This document shows, in pieces, positions 32,299 through 40,593 of a stretch of DNA of 51,750 nt. Position 1 is the stretch's first letter; each line of letters starts with the position of its first letter. Made by a program: the position numbers and the translations under genes. This DNA comes from Bacteroidales bacterium (GTDB taxonomy: Bacteria; Bacteroidota; Bacteroidia; Bacteroidales; UBA932). The stretch is from assembly GCA_017399865.1 (NCBI GenBank), contig JAFQAT010000034.1, positions 1-51,750 of the forward strand, given 5' to 3'. The notes below the pieces were generated by a model. That model saw only the letters and a program-made list of their open reading frames with translations. It was not told where the DNA came from and searched no databases.

Positions 32299-33299
32299 AT
32301 TCCTATGATCTGATTTATGAGGTCGAGCTCTTCCTTGGTGAATGCTGTGTTCCTTACAGCATTCAGGTTGTCGTCGATCTGAGCTGTGCTGCTGGCTCCG
32401 ATGATCACCGAGGTGACGAGGTCGTCCTTGAGATTCCATGCAAGGGCCATCTGAGCGAGACTCTGTCCTCGGGATGCCGCTACTCCATTCAGTCTGCGGA
32501 GCCTGTCGACGAATTCCGGTGTAAGGATTCCCTTGTCCAGCGATGCGTTTCTGGCCGCCCTCGAGTCAGAAGGGATGCCTCCGAGATATCTGTCGGTAAG
32601 CAGACCTTGGGCGAGAGGTGAGAATGATATGAAGCCTGAACCCTTTTCCTTTGCCTTCGCCAGGATGCTTCTGGTCTCCGGCTCGCGGTTGAGGATGTTG
32701 TACTTGCCTTGGTAAAGAAGGCAAGGGACATCCCTGGATGCGAGGTAGTCATAGGCATGGTCCAGAATCTCGCAAGGGTAGTTGGATATTCCGACATACA
32801 GCGCCTTTCCGCTTCTTGCTATGTCGACAAGAGCCTGAAGAGTTTCTTCTACTGGGGTCACGGGATCGAATCTGTGGGTGTAGAATATGTCGACATAATC
32901 CAGATTCATCCTTTTCAGACTCTGGTCGAGACTGCTGAAAAGATACTTCCTCGATCCCCAGTTCCCGTATGGGCCCGGCCACATGTCATATCCTGCCTTG
33001 GTGGAGATGAACATCTCGTCCCTGTATGGGCGCATGTCGCTTTTCATGATCTGTCCGAATGTGGCCTCGGCGCTTCCGTATGACGGGCCGTAGTTGTTCG
33101 CCAGATCGAAATGGCATATGCCTTTGTCGAAGGCATGCAGGATCATGTCCCTGCTTCTTGAGAGAGGGGCCTGGTCTCCGAAGTTGTGCCATAATCCGAG
33201 GGATATCTCCGGAAGGAGAATGCCGCTTCTGCCGCATCTGCGGTACTTCATGCCGCAATCATAGCGGTCCTGCACTGCTGAATATACTGAATTGATCAT
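32295..33299 (-). CDS. Aldo/keto reductase (YghZ/L-glyceraldehyde-3-phosphate reductase-like)
   Basis: This is a 334-residue NADPH-dependent reductase. The catalytic tetrad is visible: Asp65 and Tyr70 (FDLANNYG), Lys101 (STKAGY) and His142 (FYTHRFD). The segments GLWHNFGDQ and KAGYDMWPGPYGNWGSRKYL are characteristic of the YghZ/Kv-beta-like branch, which reduces L-glyceraldehyde 3-phosphate and methylglyoxal. It is the first gene of the minus operon with murI and diverges from asnA. A later in-frame ATG (residue 17) is an alternative start. Confidence 0.9.
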   Translation of the reverse strand: MINSVYSAVQDRYDCGMKYRRCGRSGILLPEISLGLWHNFGDQAPLSRSRDMILHAFDKGICHFDLANNYGPSYGSAEATFGQIMKSDMRPYRDEMFISTKAGYDMWPGPYGNWGSRKYLFSSLDQSLKRMNLDYVDIFYTHRFDPVTPVEETLQALVDIARSGKALYVGISNYPCEILDHAYDYLASRDVPCLLYQGKYNILNREPETRSILAKAKEKGSGFISFSPLAQGLLTDRYLGGIPSDSRAARNASLDKGILTPEFVDRLRRLNGVAASRGQSLAQMALAWNLKDDLVTSVIIGASSTAQIDDNLNAVRNTAFTKEELDLINQIIGI

Positions 33300-33320
33300 G
33301 AAATTTAAGTTTGATTCCTA

Positions 33321-33328
33321 CAAATATA
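33321..33328 (-). promoter_or_regulatory. -7 element for the reductase-murI operon
   Basis: On the minus strand TATATTTG matches TAnnTTTG exactly, 21 bases before the ATG. Confidence 0.6.
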
Positions 33329-33339
33329 CTTATTTTATC

Positions 33340-33347
33340 TAATTTTG
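33340..33347 (+). promoter_or_regulatory. -7 element of asnA
   Basis: TAATTTTG matches TAnnTTTG exactly, 21 bases before ATG 33369. It includes the in-frame GTG at 33345, which therefore cannot be the start. TTTG at 33310-33313 may be the -33 element, at slightly long spacing. Confidence 0.65.
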
Positions 33348-33368
33348 TGTTCTTTAAACTACGTTAAT

Positions 33369-34406
33369 ATGGCATTGGTGATTCCGGAAGGATACAGAAA
33401 CATATTGGGAAATATAGAGAATACCGAAAAGGCCATCAAGGCTGTCAAGGATATGTTCCAGGACAATCTGTCCGCCCAGCTTGCCCTGCTGAGGGTTACG
33501 GCTCCGATGGTGGTGTTGAGCGGTACTGGTCTGAATGATGACCTGAACGGGGTGGAGATCCCGGTATCTTTCCCTGTAAAGGATATGGATTGCCGCAAGG
33601 CAGAGGTGGTCCATTCCCTTGCTAAATGGAAAAGGATGAAGCTCGCTCAGATGGGAGTGGCTCCGGGCAGGGGAATATATACCGATATGAATGCGCTCCG
33701 TCCGGAGGAAGAACTGGACAATATCCATTCCATATATGTCGACCAATGGGATTGGGAGAAGGTGATCAGTCCGGATCAGAGGACTCTGGATTTTCTGAAG
33801 AAGACGGTACGCAGGATCTATGAGGCGATAAAGGTTACGGAAAACAAGCTCTATGTGGAGTTTCCGCAGATAGAGCCTATGCTTCCGGAGGACATATTCT
33901 TCATCCATTCGCAGCAGCTTCTCCAGATGTATCCGGACCTGTCCCCGAAGGAGAGGGAAGACGCAGTCGTCAAGGAACATAAGGCAGTGTTCATTGTTGG
34001 AATCGGAGGGATCCTGTCGGACGGACAGCCACATGACGGCCGTGCGGCCGATTATGATGACTGGTCATCGGTCAATGAAGAGGGATACGAAGGCCTGAAC
34101 GGCGACCTGCTTCTCTGGAATCCGGTCCTCCAGAGTGCGTTCGAAGTGTCAAGCATGGGCATAAGGGTGGATTCAGTGGCCCTGCGCAGGCAGCTCGAAC
34201 TTAGAGGTGAAGAGGGCAAGGCAGACCTTCTGTACCATAAGATGCTCCTTGAAGACAGGCTTCCGCTTACGATCGGAGGAGGTATAGGACAGTCGCGTCT
34301 GTGCATGTTCCTTCTCCGCAAGGCCCATATTGGGGAGATCCAGAGCAGCCTCTGGCCGGAGGATATGAGGACAAAGTGCCATGAAGCCGGGATAGAACTG
34401 GCATAA
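33369..34406 (+). CDS. asnA: Aspartate-ammonia ligase (asparagine synthetase A)
   Basis: This 345-residue enzyme makes asparagine from aspartate and ammonia using ATP, with a class II aminoacyl-tRNA synthetase-like fold. Conserved blocks include LLRVTAPMVVLSGTGLNDDL, VHSLAKWKRMKLAQ, HSIYVDQWDWEKVI, SSMGIRVD and LPLTIGGGIGQSR. Length fits the family. The start ATG was chosen because the upstream GTG lies inside the promoter. It is monocistronic; prfB follows with a promoter of its own. Confidence 0.96.
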   Translation: MALVIPEGYRNILGNIENTEKAIKAVKDMFQDNLSAQLALLRVTAPMVVLSGTGLNDDLNGVEIPVSFPVKDMDCRKAEVVHSLAKWKRMKLAQMGVAPGRGIYTDMNALRPEEELDNIHSIYVDQWDWEKVISPDQRTLDFLKKTVRRIYEAIKVTENKLYVEFPQIEPMLPEDIFFIHSQQLLQMYPDLSPKEREDAVVKEHKAVFIVGIGGILSDGQPHDGRAADYDDWSSVNEEGYEGLNGDLLLWNPVLQSAFEVSSMGIRVDSVALRRQLELRGEEGKADLLYHKMLLEDRLPLTIGGGIGQSRLCMFLLRKAHIGEIQSSLWPEDMRTKCHEAGIELA

Positions 34407-34412
34407 AAACGT

Positions 34413-34420
34413 TATCTTTG
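34413..34420 (+). promoter_or_regulatory. -7 element of prfB
   Basis: TATCTTTG is an exact TAnnTTTG match, 24 bases before ATG 34445. It rules out the TTG at 34418 as start codon. Confidence 0.7.
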
Positions 34421-34444
34421 CAAGATATAAGAATTAAAAGACAG

Positions 34445-35512
34445 ATGATAAGTAACGAGCAGATAAAGGAGCTTCAGCAGAGAATTGAGACGCTTGGCAG
34501 ATGCATAAGCGTGGAAGACAAGCGTGCTGAAGTGGAGAAGATGACTCAGAAGACCCTCGCTCCGGATTTCTGGGACGATCCGAAGGAGGCGGAGAAGTTT
34601 CTGAAGGAAATGTCGGGAGTGAAGTTCTGGGTGAACGGCTTTGATAAGGCGAACAGTGCTGTCGAAGACCTGAACGTGCTTCTGGAACTGGAGGACGATG
34701 ACATTGGCCAGGCATATGATGAGGCCCTTAAGGAGGTTGAGGCTCTGGAGCTGCGCAACATGCTGGGGGAGGAAGGAGATAATCTGGGTGCAGTCCTGAC
34801 TATTAATTCGGGAGCTGGAGGCACGGAGGCCAATGACTGGTCTGCAATGCTGATGCGAATGTATGTCCGTTGGGCTGAGCGTAACGGATACAAGGTTACC
34901 GTGACCGACGAACTCGAAGGAGAGGATGCCGGAATAAAGTCCGTGACCATGCAGGTCGAAGGTGATTATGCCTTCGGATATCTCAAGGCCGAGAGCGGAG
35001 TGCATCGTCTGGTGCGCATATCTCCGTTCAATGCCCAGGGCAAGCGTCAGACCACATTCTCTTCGGTGTTCGTATATCCTCTTGTCGATGATTCAATCGA
35101 GATCGAGATCAATCCGGGAGACCTCGAATGGGATACCTACCGCTCGAGCGGAGCCGGCGGACAGAACGTCAACAAGGTGGAGACCGGAGTACGCGTGAGG
35201 CATATCCCGAGCGGAATCGTTGTGGAGAATACGGAGACCCGCTCGCAGCTGGACAACAGACAGAACGCCCTGCGTATCCTCAAGTCACGTCTCTACGACA
35301 TTGAACTCAAGAAACGTCAGGAGAAGCAGGCTGAACTTGAAGGACAGAAGAAGAAGATCGAGTGGGGATCACAGATCCGCAGTTATGTGCTTCATCCGTA
35401 CAAGATGGTCAAGGACCTGCGCACAGGCCATGAGACCTCGGATACCCAAGGGGTTCTGGACGGAGACCTTAATGACTTCATGAAGGTTTTCCTCATGGAA
35501 AACAGCAGATAA
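34445..35512 (+). CDS. prfB: Peptide chain release factor 2, without frameshift site
   Basis: This 355-residue class I release factor reads UAA and UGA. The peptidyl-hydrolysis motif GAGGQNVNK and the stop-codon-recognition SPF (VRISPFNAQG) are present, along with SGAGGTEANDW. Most bacterial prfB genes carry an in-frame UGA and a programmed +1 frameshift near codon 25. Here the reading frame runs unbroken through the equivalent region (TLGRCISVEDKRAEVEKM), so that autoregulation is absent. A hairpin follows the stop. Confidence 0.96.
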   Translation: MISNEQIKELQQRIETLGRCISVEDKRAEVEKMTQKTLAPDFWDDPKEAEKFLKEMSGVKFWVNGFDKANSAVEDLNVLLELEDDDIGQAYDEALKEVEALELRNMLGEEGDNLGAVLTINSGAGGTEANDWSAMLMRMYVRWAERNGYKVTVTDELEGEDAGIKSVTMQVEGDYAFGYLKAESGVHRLVRISPFNAQGKRQTTFSSVFVYPLVDDSIEIEINPGDLEWDTYRSSGAGGQNVNKVETGVRVRHIPSGIVVENTETRSQLDNRQNALRILKSRLYDIELKKRQEKQAELEGQKKKIEWGSQIRSYVLHPYKMVKDLRTGHETSDTQGVLDGDLNDFMKVFLMENSR

Positions 35513-35534
35513 GTAAGATGTAACATTTATTTTA

Positions 35535-35567
35535 CATATGGGCCTGCAACTTTTGCGGGCCCATATG
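35535..35567. terminator. Hairpin after prfB, likely terminator
   Basis: A 15 bp stem (arms 35535-35549 and 35553-35567, one G-U pair, core CATATGGGCC) has a 3-base loop. No T-run follows, so intrinsic termination is uncertain. Confidence 0.6.
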
Positions 35568-35614
35568 CATCTATAGAGACGTTTGGTTTTTGTAATTAAG
35601 AAAAAAGTGTAGAA

Positions 35615-36928
35615 ATGAAACGTCTCGTACTGTTTTTATTGATAGCGATAGCATGTGTGAGCCCTGTGCTGGCTCAGAATGCCAAGACTGAAGATACGGA
35701 AAGCAAGAAGTTCCCTTTTTCAATAAAGGCATATCCCTTCAGGGGAATGTATCTCGACAAGAATACCCATTATGAGAAATTCGGCCCTATCAATCCGGAA
35801 GGTGTGCATATGGGATTGGAATTCCCATCACTGCAGCAGCGTCCGTGGCAGCAGTATCTCGGCAATCCGACAGTAGGTCTCGGACTTTCCTGGATCGATT
35901 TCGGACATCCCTATGATCCGGCCATGGCAAAGCTGGGAATGGGATTCGCCGTATATCCATACATCCTGCTGGATGCCATAGATACAGATTATTTCCAGAT
36001 GAGGTTCAAGGTGGCGGCCGGTCTTGGTGCCGTTACGGAACATTGGTATACCCAGGAGGATACCGATCCTGACCGTTATTATGAAAAGACTGTAAACACC
36101 ATCTTCGGATGTACCCTGAATGCATATCTGAACGCCGGAGTGAACATTAACTTTCCGATTACCAGATATCTGGCACTTGGCGGAGAGTTCGGTTATTTCC
36201 ATATGAGCAACGGACGCGTATGCATGCCTAATATCGGTGTGAATTCCATATACGGATCCGTGGGAGTGACAGCGACCTTCAATTCCGATGTAAAGAGGGC
36301 TCCAGTCCGTTTCCCGGACCTGCCTTATGGATGGTGCCTGAATATAACAGGTGCGGTCGGTGCCCAGAAGTCGGCGATTGCGGATGATCATAGATTCCTT
36401 ATCTCGACTTTCCATGCCGGTCCGGTCTATCATGTCAACAACTGGTACGGCATCGGTCTCGGACTCGATGTCTTCTATAACGGTGCCATAGATAACAATA
36501 CTGACCGTACCCTCTACAGGAAGAGGCCTGAAGGCTACAGCCAGCTGGATAAGGTGCGTGCAGGTGTCTCGATGAACAATGAATTCAAGTTCGGACTGGT
36601 TACAGCCATCGTTGACTGGGGAGTATATTTCTTCAATCCGTCACGAAACTATTATGACAATGACCATCCTTTGTACGGCTACGGAAAGCGTCCTTTGTTC
36701 TACAAGAACGACGGAGCCGGCACGGATGAGGCATTCCACTATATCCGTTTCGGACTGAAGTGCCGTGTTTGGGACAACTTCTATCTTCAGGCAAATGCCA
36801 AGACCCATCTCCATATCGCAGAGTACATAGAGTTCGGCCTGGGCTATCAGATACCGTTCCTGAAGAAGTCCAACCGCAAGAAAGACGAAAGCATAGTCTT
36901 CCACTACAAGAAAGACTGGTGGAAATAA
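35615..36928 (+). CDS. PagL-like outer-membrane lipid A deacylase homologue
   Basis: This is a 437-residue exported protein (signal peptide ending VLAQ). The body is beta-barrel-like with Gly and aromatic alternation. The segment EFGYFHMSNGRVCMPNIG contains His196-x-Ser198-Asn, matching the PagL catalytic H-x-S and the following P-N-x-G. The position of PagL's catalytic glutamate is occupied by Asn210. It is much longer than PagL (about 170 residues) and resembles 'acyloxyacyl hydrolase' proteins of Bacteroides. Activity is therefore only possible. A terminator lies 73 bases downstream. Confidence 0.7.
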   Translation: MKRLVLFLLIAIACVSPVLAQNAKTEDTESKKFPFSIKAYPFRGMYLDKNTHYEKFGPINPEGVHMGLEFPSLQQRPWQQYLGNPTVGLGLSWIDFGHPYDPAMAKLGMGFAVYPYILLDAIDTDYFQMRFKVAAGLGAVTEHWYTQEDTDPDRYYEKTVNTIFGCTLNAYLNAGVNINFPITRYLALGGEFGYFHMSNGRVCMPNIGVNSIYGSVGVTATFNSDVKRAPVRFPDLPYGWCLNITGAVGAQKSAIADDHRFLISTFHAGPVYHVNNWYGIGLGLDVFYNGAIDNNTDRTLYRKRPEGYSQLDKVRAGVSMNNEFKFGLVTAIVDWGVYFFNPSRNYYDNDHPLYGYGKRPLFYKNDGAGTDEAFHYIRFGLKCRVWDNFYLQANAKTHLHIAEYIEFGLGYQIPFLKKSNRKKDESIVFHYKKDWWK

Positions 36929-37001
36929 TGCACCAAAGTCCCTGCCCTCATCGCATCACACCGCAAGGCGTAAACCTCCGCCGCGCATAAGGGCAAAAGT
37001 T

Positions 37002-37027
37002 AAGCATCTCATACGAGATGCTTTTTT
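37002..37027 (+). terminator. Rho-independent terminator
   Basis: A 9 bp perfect stem (AAGCATCTC / GAGATGCTT) with a 4-base loop is followed by a T-run. It closes the PagL-like gene. Confidence 0.9.
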
Positions 37028-37131
37028 CGTACTGATTGTTTTCTGTGATATGTTTCATATATTTATACCGATAAATCGGGATTTGTTAAATAAGTAAAAC
37101 ATTCATCTTTACGCATATAAATCAAATCGTT

Positions 37132-37677
37132 ATGTTTAATATTCAACGAATCATTCTTTTGCTTGGATTTTTTGTCTCATTCCAGATGCTTGCTCAACCA
37201 CATCCAGATTCTTTAGTCTATACAACTATTAAGTGGGAGTATATAGAAAATCTTTGGACGAAAATTGATATAAACGGCGTTCCATTGTGGTCAAATTTAA
37301 GTAAGGAGCAGATTATTGAGAAGTTCGGTATTCCAGATGAGTATTATAACGAAGATGGCAAATATGATGATGCTTGGAAAGAAAGAGGCTATCGGTATGG
37401 TGATAACTATATTGAAACCTGTGATGGTGAACTTTGGATGTTTGAAATAAGAGACAAGCGATTTAAGGTTCTGACTACATATTTTGAAGGAGGAATAACT
37501 GTAGGTGATCACATTTCTGTTCTTAAAGGTTTTAAAGATGGAATGTTGTACCTGAGAAACCCGAAACAGTTTGGAAAATACTACTATGAGATTGCAGATG
37601 CCGATGACGGATATTTCTGTTTCAGAACAGACCAAGAAGGCTATATAATCAGTATAGTATACACATTTCCAGTTTAA
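37132..37677 (+). CDS. Secreted protein of unknown function
   Basis: This is a 181-residue protein with a signal peptide (ILLLGFFVSFQMLAQ). I do not recognise a family. The sequence is rich in Tyr, Glu and Asp, with segments LSKEQIIEKFGIPDEYYNED and YEIADADDGYFCFRTDQEGY. It and the next gene are visibly more AT-rich than the surrounding region, which suggests recent acquisition. The next gene starts 21 bases later and shares the same strand and export signal, so they may act together. Confidence 0.75.
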   Translation: MFNIQRIILLLGFFVSFQMLAQPHPDSLVYTTIKWEYIENLWTKIDINGVPLWSNLSKEQIIEKFGIPDEYYNEDGKYDDAWKERGYRYGDNYIETCDGELWMFEIRDKRFKVLTTYFEGGITVGDHISVLKGFKDGMLYLRNPKQFGKYYYEIADADDGYFCFRTDQEGYIISIVYTFPV

Positions 37678-37698
37678 GAACTAAATTCGGATTTAACT

Positions 37699-38409
37699 AT
37701 GAGATTTTGCAATTACATATTTTCACTTGTATGCATCTGTATTTCTTCCATTGCGGTTAATGCACAGGTGCCACATATCAAGCCATCTAGGATCTTGGAT
37801 GCACCCCTTATGAGCTATGCCGAGTACGAAAACCTATATGAGGATATCGATTCGGGGAAATATACCAACGAGGAAATCGCCAAGTTTGAGATGTCATCTG
37901 TATATAAGGATTTGTATAGTCCTGCGTGCAGCTGGTATTGTGGTGGTGTTATTGATGCTGTAAGTGCATCCAGCATCCTTGCAACAACAAATGTTTTCAC
38001 CTATAATGCTGAAAATGCTCACGATTTCAACCATGAATCAGTCTGGGCGGAAGGAGTCGATGGAAATGGCATCGGGGAATACATAATATACATATTCCCA
38101 GCTACCTGCCCAAGGGTCACAGGCGTAAAGATTCTTAATGGTTATGTTAAGAATGAGAGTCTATGGAAAGCGAATAATCGCATCAAGAGTCTAAAAGTAT
38201 ACTACAACGGTGAAGAGTATGCTATCCTGGAGCTGGAAGACACCAGGTGCATACAATTCTTTGAGATAGGCACGGTAGGTTATGGTCCTCATACAACTGA
38301 CAAGGATCCTTGGACTTTGAAGTTTGAAATACTGGATGTATATCCTGGGGAAAAGTATGATGACACGGTAATATCAGAACTGTATTTCGACGGAATTGAT
38401 GTTCACTAG
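37699..38409 (+). CDS. Secreted protein with NADase-type glycan-binding-like domain
   Basis: This is a 236-residue exported protein (signal peptide ending VNAQ). Residues about 85-230 match the NADase-type glycan-binding/discoidin-like pattern: FNHESVWAEGVDGNGIGEYI, ITYIFP-like IIYIFPATCPRVTGVKILNGY, and KANNRIKSLKVYYNGEEYAI, followed by the LELEDTRCIQ strand. Such domains occur in secreted toxins and lectin-like proteins; no catalytic domain is visible here. It is AT-rich like its upstream partner. A long gene-free region follows. Confidence 0.75.
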   Translation: MRFCNYIFSLVCICISSIAVNAQVPHIKPSRILDAPLMSYAEYENLYEDIDSGKYTNEEIAKFEMSSVYKDLYSPACSWYCGGVIDAVSASSILATTNVFTYNAENAHDFNHESVWAEGVDGNGIGEYIIYIFPATCPRVTGVKILNGYVKNESLWKANNRIKSLKVYYNGEEYAILELEDTRCIQFFEIGTVGYGPHTTDKDPWTLKFEILDVYPGEKYDDTVISELYFDGIDVH

Positions 38410-38421
38410 TAGTTAACTAAA

Positions 38422-38601
38422 TTCCAATTTATCAGACTGTTAATGTTCCTGGCGCTGTGACAGTATTTCTTGATTTTCTGACACAGCTCAGTTGATTTTA
38501 GTTCATTTGACAAGATTTTGCCTACAGCTGTGTCACTAATTACTCAAAATATGTCACAGCTCTCAGCTGAGTTAATAGTCAATGTAGTCTTCCAATTTAT
38601 C
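38422..38601. repeat. Nested inverted repeats framed by a direct repeat
   Basis: The outer arms GCTGTGACA (38454-38462) and TGTCACAGC (38552-38560) are perfect reverse complements. The inner arms TGACACAGCT (38479-38488) and AGCTGTGTCA (38526-38535) are too. The direct repeat TTCCAATTTATC flanks the whole at 38422 and 38590. It is compatible with a transcription-unit end, a protein-binding array or a mobile-element footprint. Confidence 0.55.
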
Positions 38602-38677
38602 TGACAGCCTTGACGTAGTTCAGATGACTCCCTTGATAAGCATATTTTGGATTGTGATTCGGGCGGCCTGAAAAACG

Positions 38678-38748
38678 CCCCTTTTCATGGTCGAGGTGTC
38701 AAAAATAAGTTCGTTGGCCATAAATATACCCCTTTTCTTGGCCGAGGT
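38678..38748 (+). repeat. Two 20-base direct repeats upstream of fumarase
   Basis: CCCCTTTTCATGGTCGAGGT (38678-38697) and CCCCTTTTCTTGGCCGAGGT (38729-38748) agree at 18 of 20 positions, with a period of 51 bases. The second copy contains the presumed -33 TTG of the fumarase promoter. Confidence 0.7.
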
Positions 38749-38769
38749 CCGGGATATTTGTTATATTTG
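38738..38769 (+). promoter_or_regulatory. Promoter of the fumarase gene
   Basis: TATATTTG at 38762-38769 is an exact -7 match; TTG at 38738-38740 is 21 bases upstream, inside the second direct repeat. The ATG follows at 38829. Confidence 0.65.
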
Positions 38770-38828
38770 CATGATGTCTTGAGGTTTCTCGAGACGAAAT
38801 ATGAAAATACAAACTAATAATATACAAA

Positions 38829-40451
38829 ATGGCAGATTTCAAATATGCACCAATGTTTCAGCTTGGCGAGGACAAGACTGAATACTACAAGATTCCGGGT
38901 TCGGAGCAGTATGTGAGCACCGGCGAATTCGAAGGACATGAGATTCTCAAGGTCGCTAAGGAAGGCCTTACAGTGATGGCTAACACTGCATTCCGCGATG
39001 TTTCGTTCATGCTCCGTCCTGAACACAACGAGATGGTGGCCAAGATCCTTCATGATCCTGAAGCTTCCGAGAACGACAAGTATGTGGCACTGACCTTCCT
39101 CCGCAACGCTGAGGTGGCATGCAAGGGCAAGCTTCCTTTCTGCCAGGATACAGGTACTGCGATCATCCATGGCGAGAAGGGCCAGCAGGTGTGGACAGGC
39201 TACGATGACGAAGAAGCTCTTTCACTCGGAGTGTACAAGACATACACTGAGGAGAACCTCCGTTACTCGCAGAATGCACCTCTCACAATGTACGACGAGG
39301 TCAACACAAAGTGCAACCTTCCTGCCCAGATCGACATCGAGGCTACACATGGCGCGGAATATCATTTCCTTTGCGTGACAAAGGGCGGCGGATCTGCAAA
39401 CAAGACCTATCTCTATCAGGAGACAAAGGCGATCCTCAATCCTCAGACCCTCGTTCCTTTCCTTGTCGCAAAGATGAAGACCCTCGGAACTGCGGCATGT
39501 CCTCCTTATCATATCGCATTTGTAATCGGTGGAACATCAGCTGAAAGGAACCTCCTTACAGTGAAGCTCGCATCATGCAAGTATTACGATAATCTTCCTA
39601 CTACAGGTGACGAGACAGGACGCGCATTCCGCGATGTAGAGCTTGAGAAGCTCGTTCTCGAGGAGGCTCACAAGATCGGTCTCGGCGCACAGTTCGGCGG
39701 AAAGTACTTCGCACACGACGTACGCATCATCCGTCTTCCACGCCACGGCGCAAGCTGCCCTGTAGGACTTGGAGTGAGCTGCTCTGCAGACCGCAACATC
39801 AAGACAAAGATCAACAAGGACGGTATCTGGATCGAGAAGCTCGACGACAATCCTGCACGCCTCATTCCTGAAGAACTCCGTCAGGCCGGCGAAGGCGAGG
39901 CAGTGAAGATCAACCTCGACCAGCCTATGGCAGACATCCTCAAGGAACTCACAAAGTATCCTGTATCGACCCGCCTCAGCCTTAACGGCACCATCATCGT
40001 AGGCCGCGACATCGCGCACGCGAAGATCAAGGAGCGCCTCGACAAGGGAGAGGAGATGCCTCAGTATCTCAAGGATCATCCTATCTACTACGCAGGTCCT
40101 GCAAAGACTCCTGCAGGAATGCCTTGCGGATCGATGGGCCCTACTACCGCAGGCCGTATGGACTCATATGTGGACCTTTTCCAGAGCCACGGCGGCAGCA
40201 TGATCATGCTTGCAAAGGGTAACAGAAGCCAGCAGGTAACAGACGCCTGCCAGAAGTACGGCGGATTCTACCTCGGTTCCATCGGAGGTCCGGCAGCGAT
40301 CCTTGCCCAGAACAACATCAAGAGCATCGAGTGCGTAGAGTATCCGGAGCTCGGAATGGAGGCGATCTGGAAGATCCATGTAGAAGACTTCCCTGCATTC
40401 ATTCTCGTGGATGACAAGGGCAACGACTTCTTCAAGAAGCTCGGATTGTAA
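38829..40451 (+). CDS. Class I iron-sulfur fumarate hydratase
   Basis: This 540-residue enzyme interconverts fumarate and malate with a [4Fe-4S] cluster. The three cluster cysteines fall at Cys105 (LPFCQDTGT), Cys224 (TAACPPYH) and Cys318 (GVSCSADRN), exactly the positions known for E. coli FumA. Other blocks include [29 protein letters not shown] and [20 protein letters not shown]. It is the E. coli FumA/FumB single-chain form, oxygen-sensitive and typical of anaerobes. Codon usage is notably biased (for example CGC, ATC, GGC), consistent with high expression. tRNA-Gln follows 34 bases later. Confidence 0.97.
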   Translation: MADFKYAPMFQLGEDKTEYYKIPGSEQYVSTGEFEGHEILKVAKEGLTVMANTAFRDVSFMLRPEHNEMVAKILHDPEASENDKYVALTFLRNAEVACKGKLPFCQDTGTAIIHGEKGQQVWTGYDDEEALSLGVYKTYTEENLRYSQNAPLTMYDEVNTKCNLPAQIDIEATHGAEYHFLCVTKGGGSANKTYLYQETKAILNPQTLVPFLVAKMKTLGTAACPPYHIAFVIGGTSAERNLLTVKLASCKYYDNLPTTGDETGRAFRDVELEKLVLEEAHKIGLGAQFGGKYFAHDVRIIRLPRHGASCPVGLGVSCSADRNIKTKINKDGIWIEKLDDNPARLIPEELRQAGEGEAVKINLDQPMADILKELTKYPVSTRLSLNGTIIVGRDIAHAKIKERLDKGEEMPQYLKDHPIYYAGPAKTPAGMPCGSMGPTTAGRMDSYVDLFQSHGGSMIMLAKGNRSQQVTDACQKYGGFYLGSIGGPAAILAQNNIKSIECVEYPELGMEAIWKIHVEDFPAFILVDDKGNDFFKKLGL

Positions 40452-40467
40452 TATTGTAAAAAAGTAG

Positions 40468-40475
40468 TATCTTTG
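40468..40475 (+). promoter_or_regulatory. -7 element of tRNA-Gln
   Basis: TATCTTTG matches TAnnTTTG exactly, 11 bases before the tRNA. Confidence 0.65.
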
Positions 40476-40485
40476 CAGACGGAAT

Positions 40486-40556
40486 TGGGATATGGTGTAA
40501 TGGTAGCACTACAGATTTTGGTTCTGTCTGCTCAGGTTCGAGTCCTGATATCCCAA
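40486..40556 (+). tRNA. tRNA-Gln (anticodon TTG)
   Basis: The acceptor TGGGATA pairs with TATCCCA, discriminator A. The anticodon arm ACAGATTTTGGTTCTGT gives anticodon TTG. The T-arm CAGGTTCGAGTCCTG is canonical. CCA is not encoded. A terminator follows. Confidence 0.95.
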
Positions 40557-40559
40557 CTT

Positions 40560-40589
40560 AAAACGGAATGCCGAGGCATTCCGTTTTTT
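40560..40589. terminator. Bidirectional terminator between tRNA-Gln and yqaA
   Basis: A 12 bp perfect stem (AAAACGGAATGC / GCATTCCGTTTT) with a 4-base loop and T-run on the plus side and A-run on the minus side serves both converging units. Confidence 0.9.
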
Positions 40590-40593
40590 GTAT

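Larger units (their letters stand above)
38410..38828. other. Gene-free stretch with repeats before fumarase
   Basis: No gene is visible. Two repeat systems lie here. Nested inverted repeats sit between 38454 and 38560, framed by a 12-base direct repeat TTCCAATTTATC (38422-38433 and 38590-38601). Two 20-base direct copies (38678-38697 and 38729-38748) lie just upstream of the fumarase -7 element. The stretch is AT-rich like the two genes before it. Confidence 0.7.

Noticed and set aside
32299-32439. Upstream extension of murI
   Set aside because: It overlaps the reductase gene, is low in hydrophobic residues, and the family starts at MIGIFDSGVGG.
33345-33368. GTG start for asnA
   Set aside because: It lies in the TAATTTTG -7 element; ATG 33369 matches the family N-terminus.
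34418-34444. TTG start for prfB
   Set aside because: It is part of the TATCTTTG -7 element.
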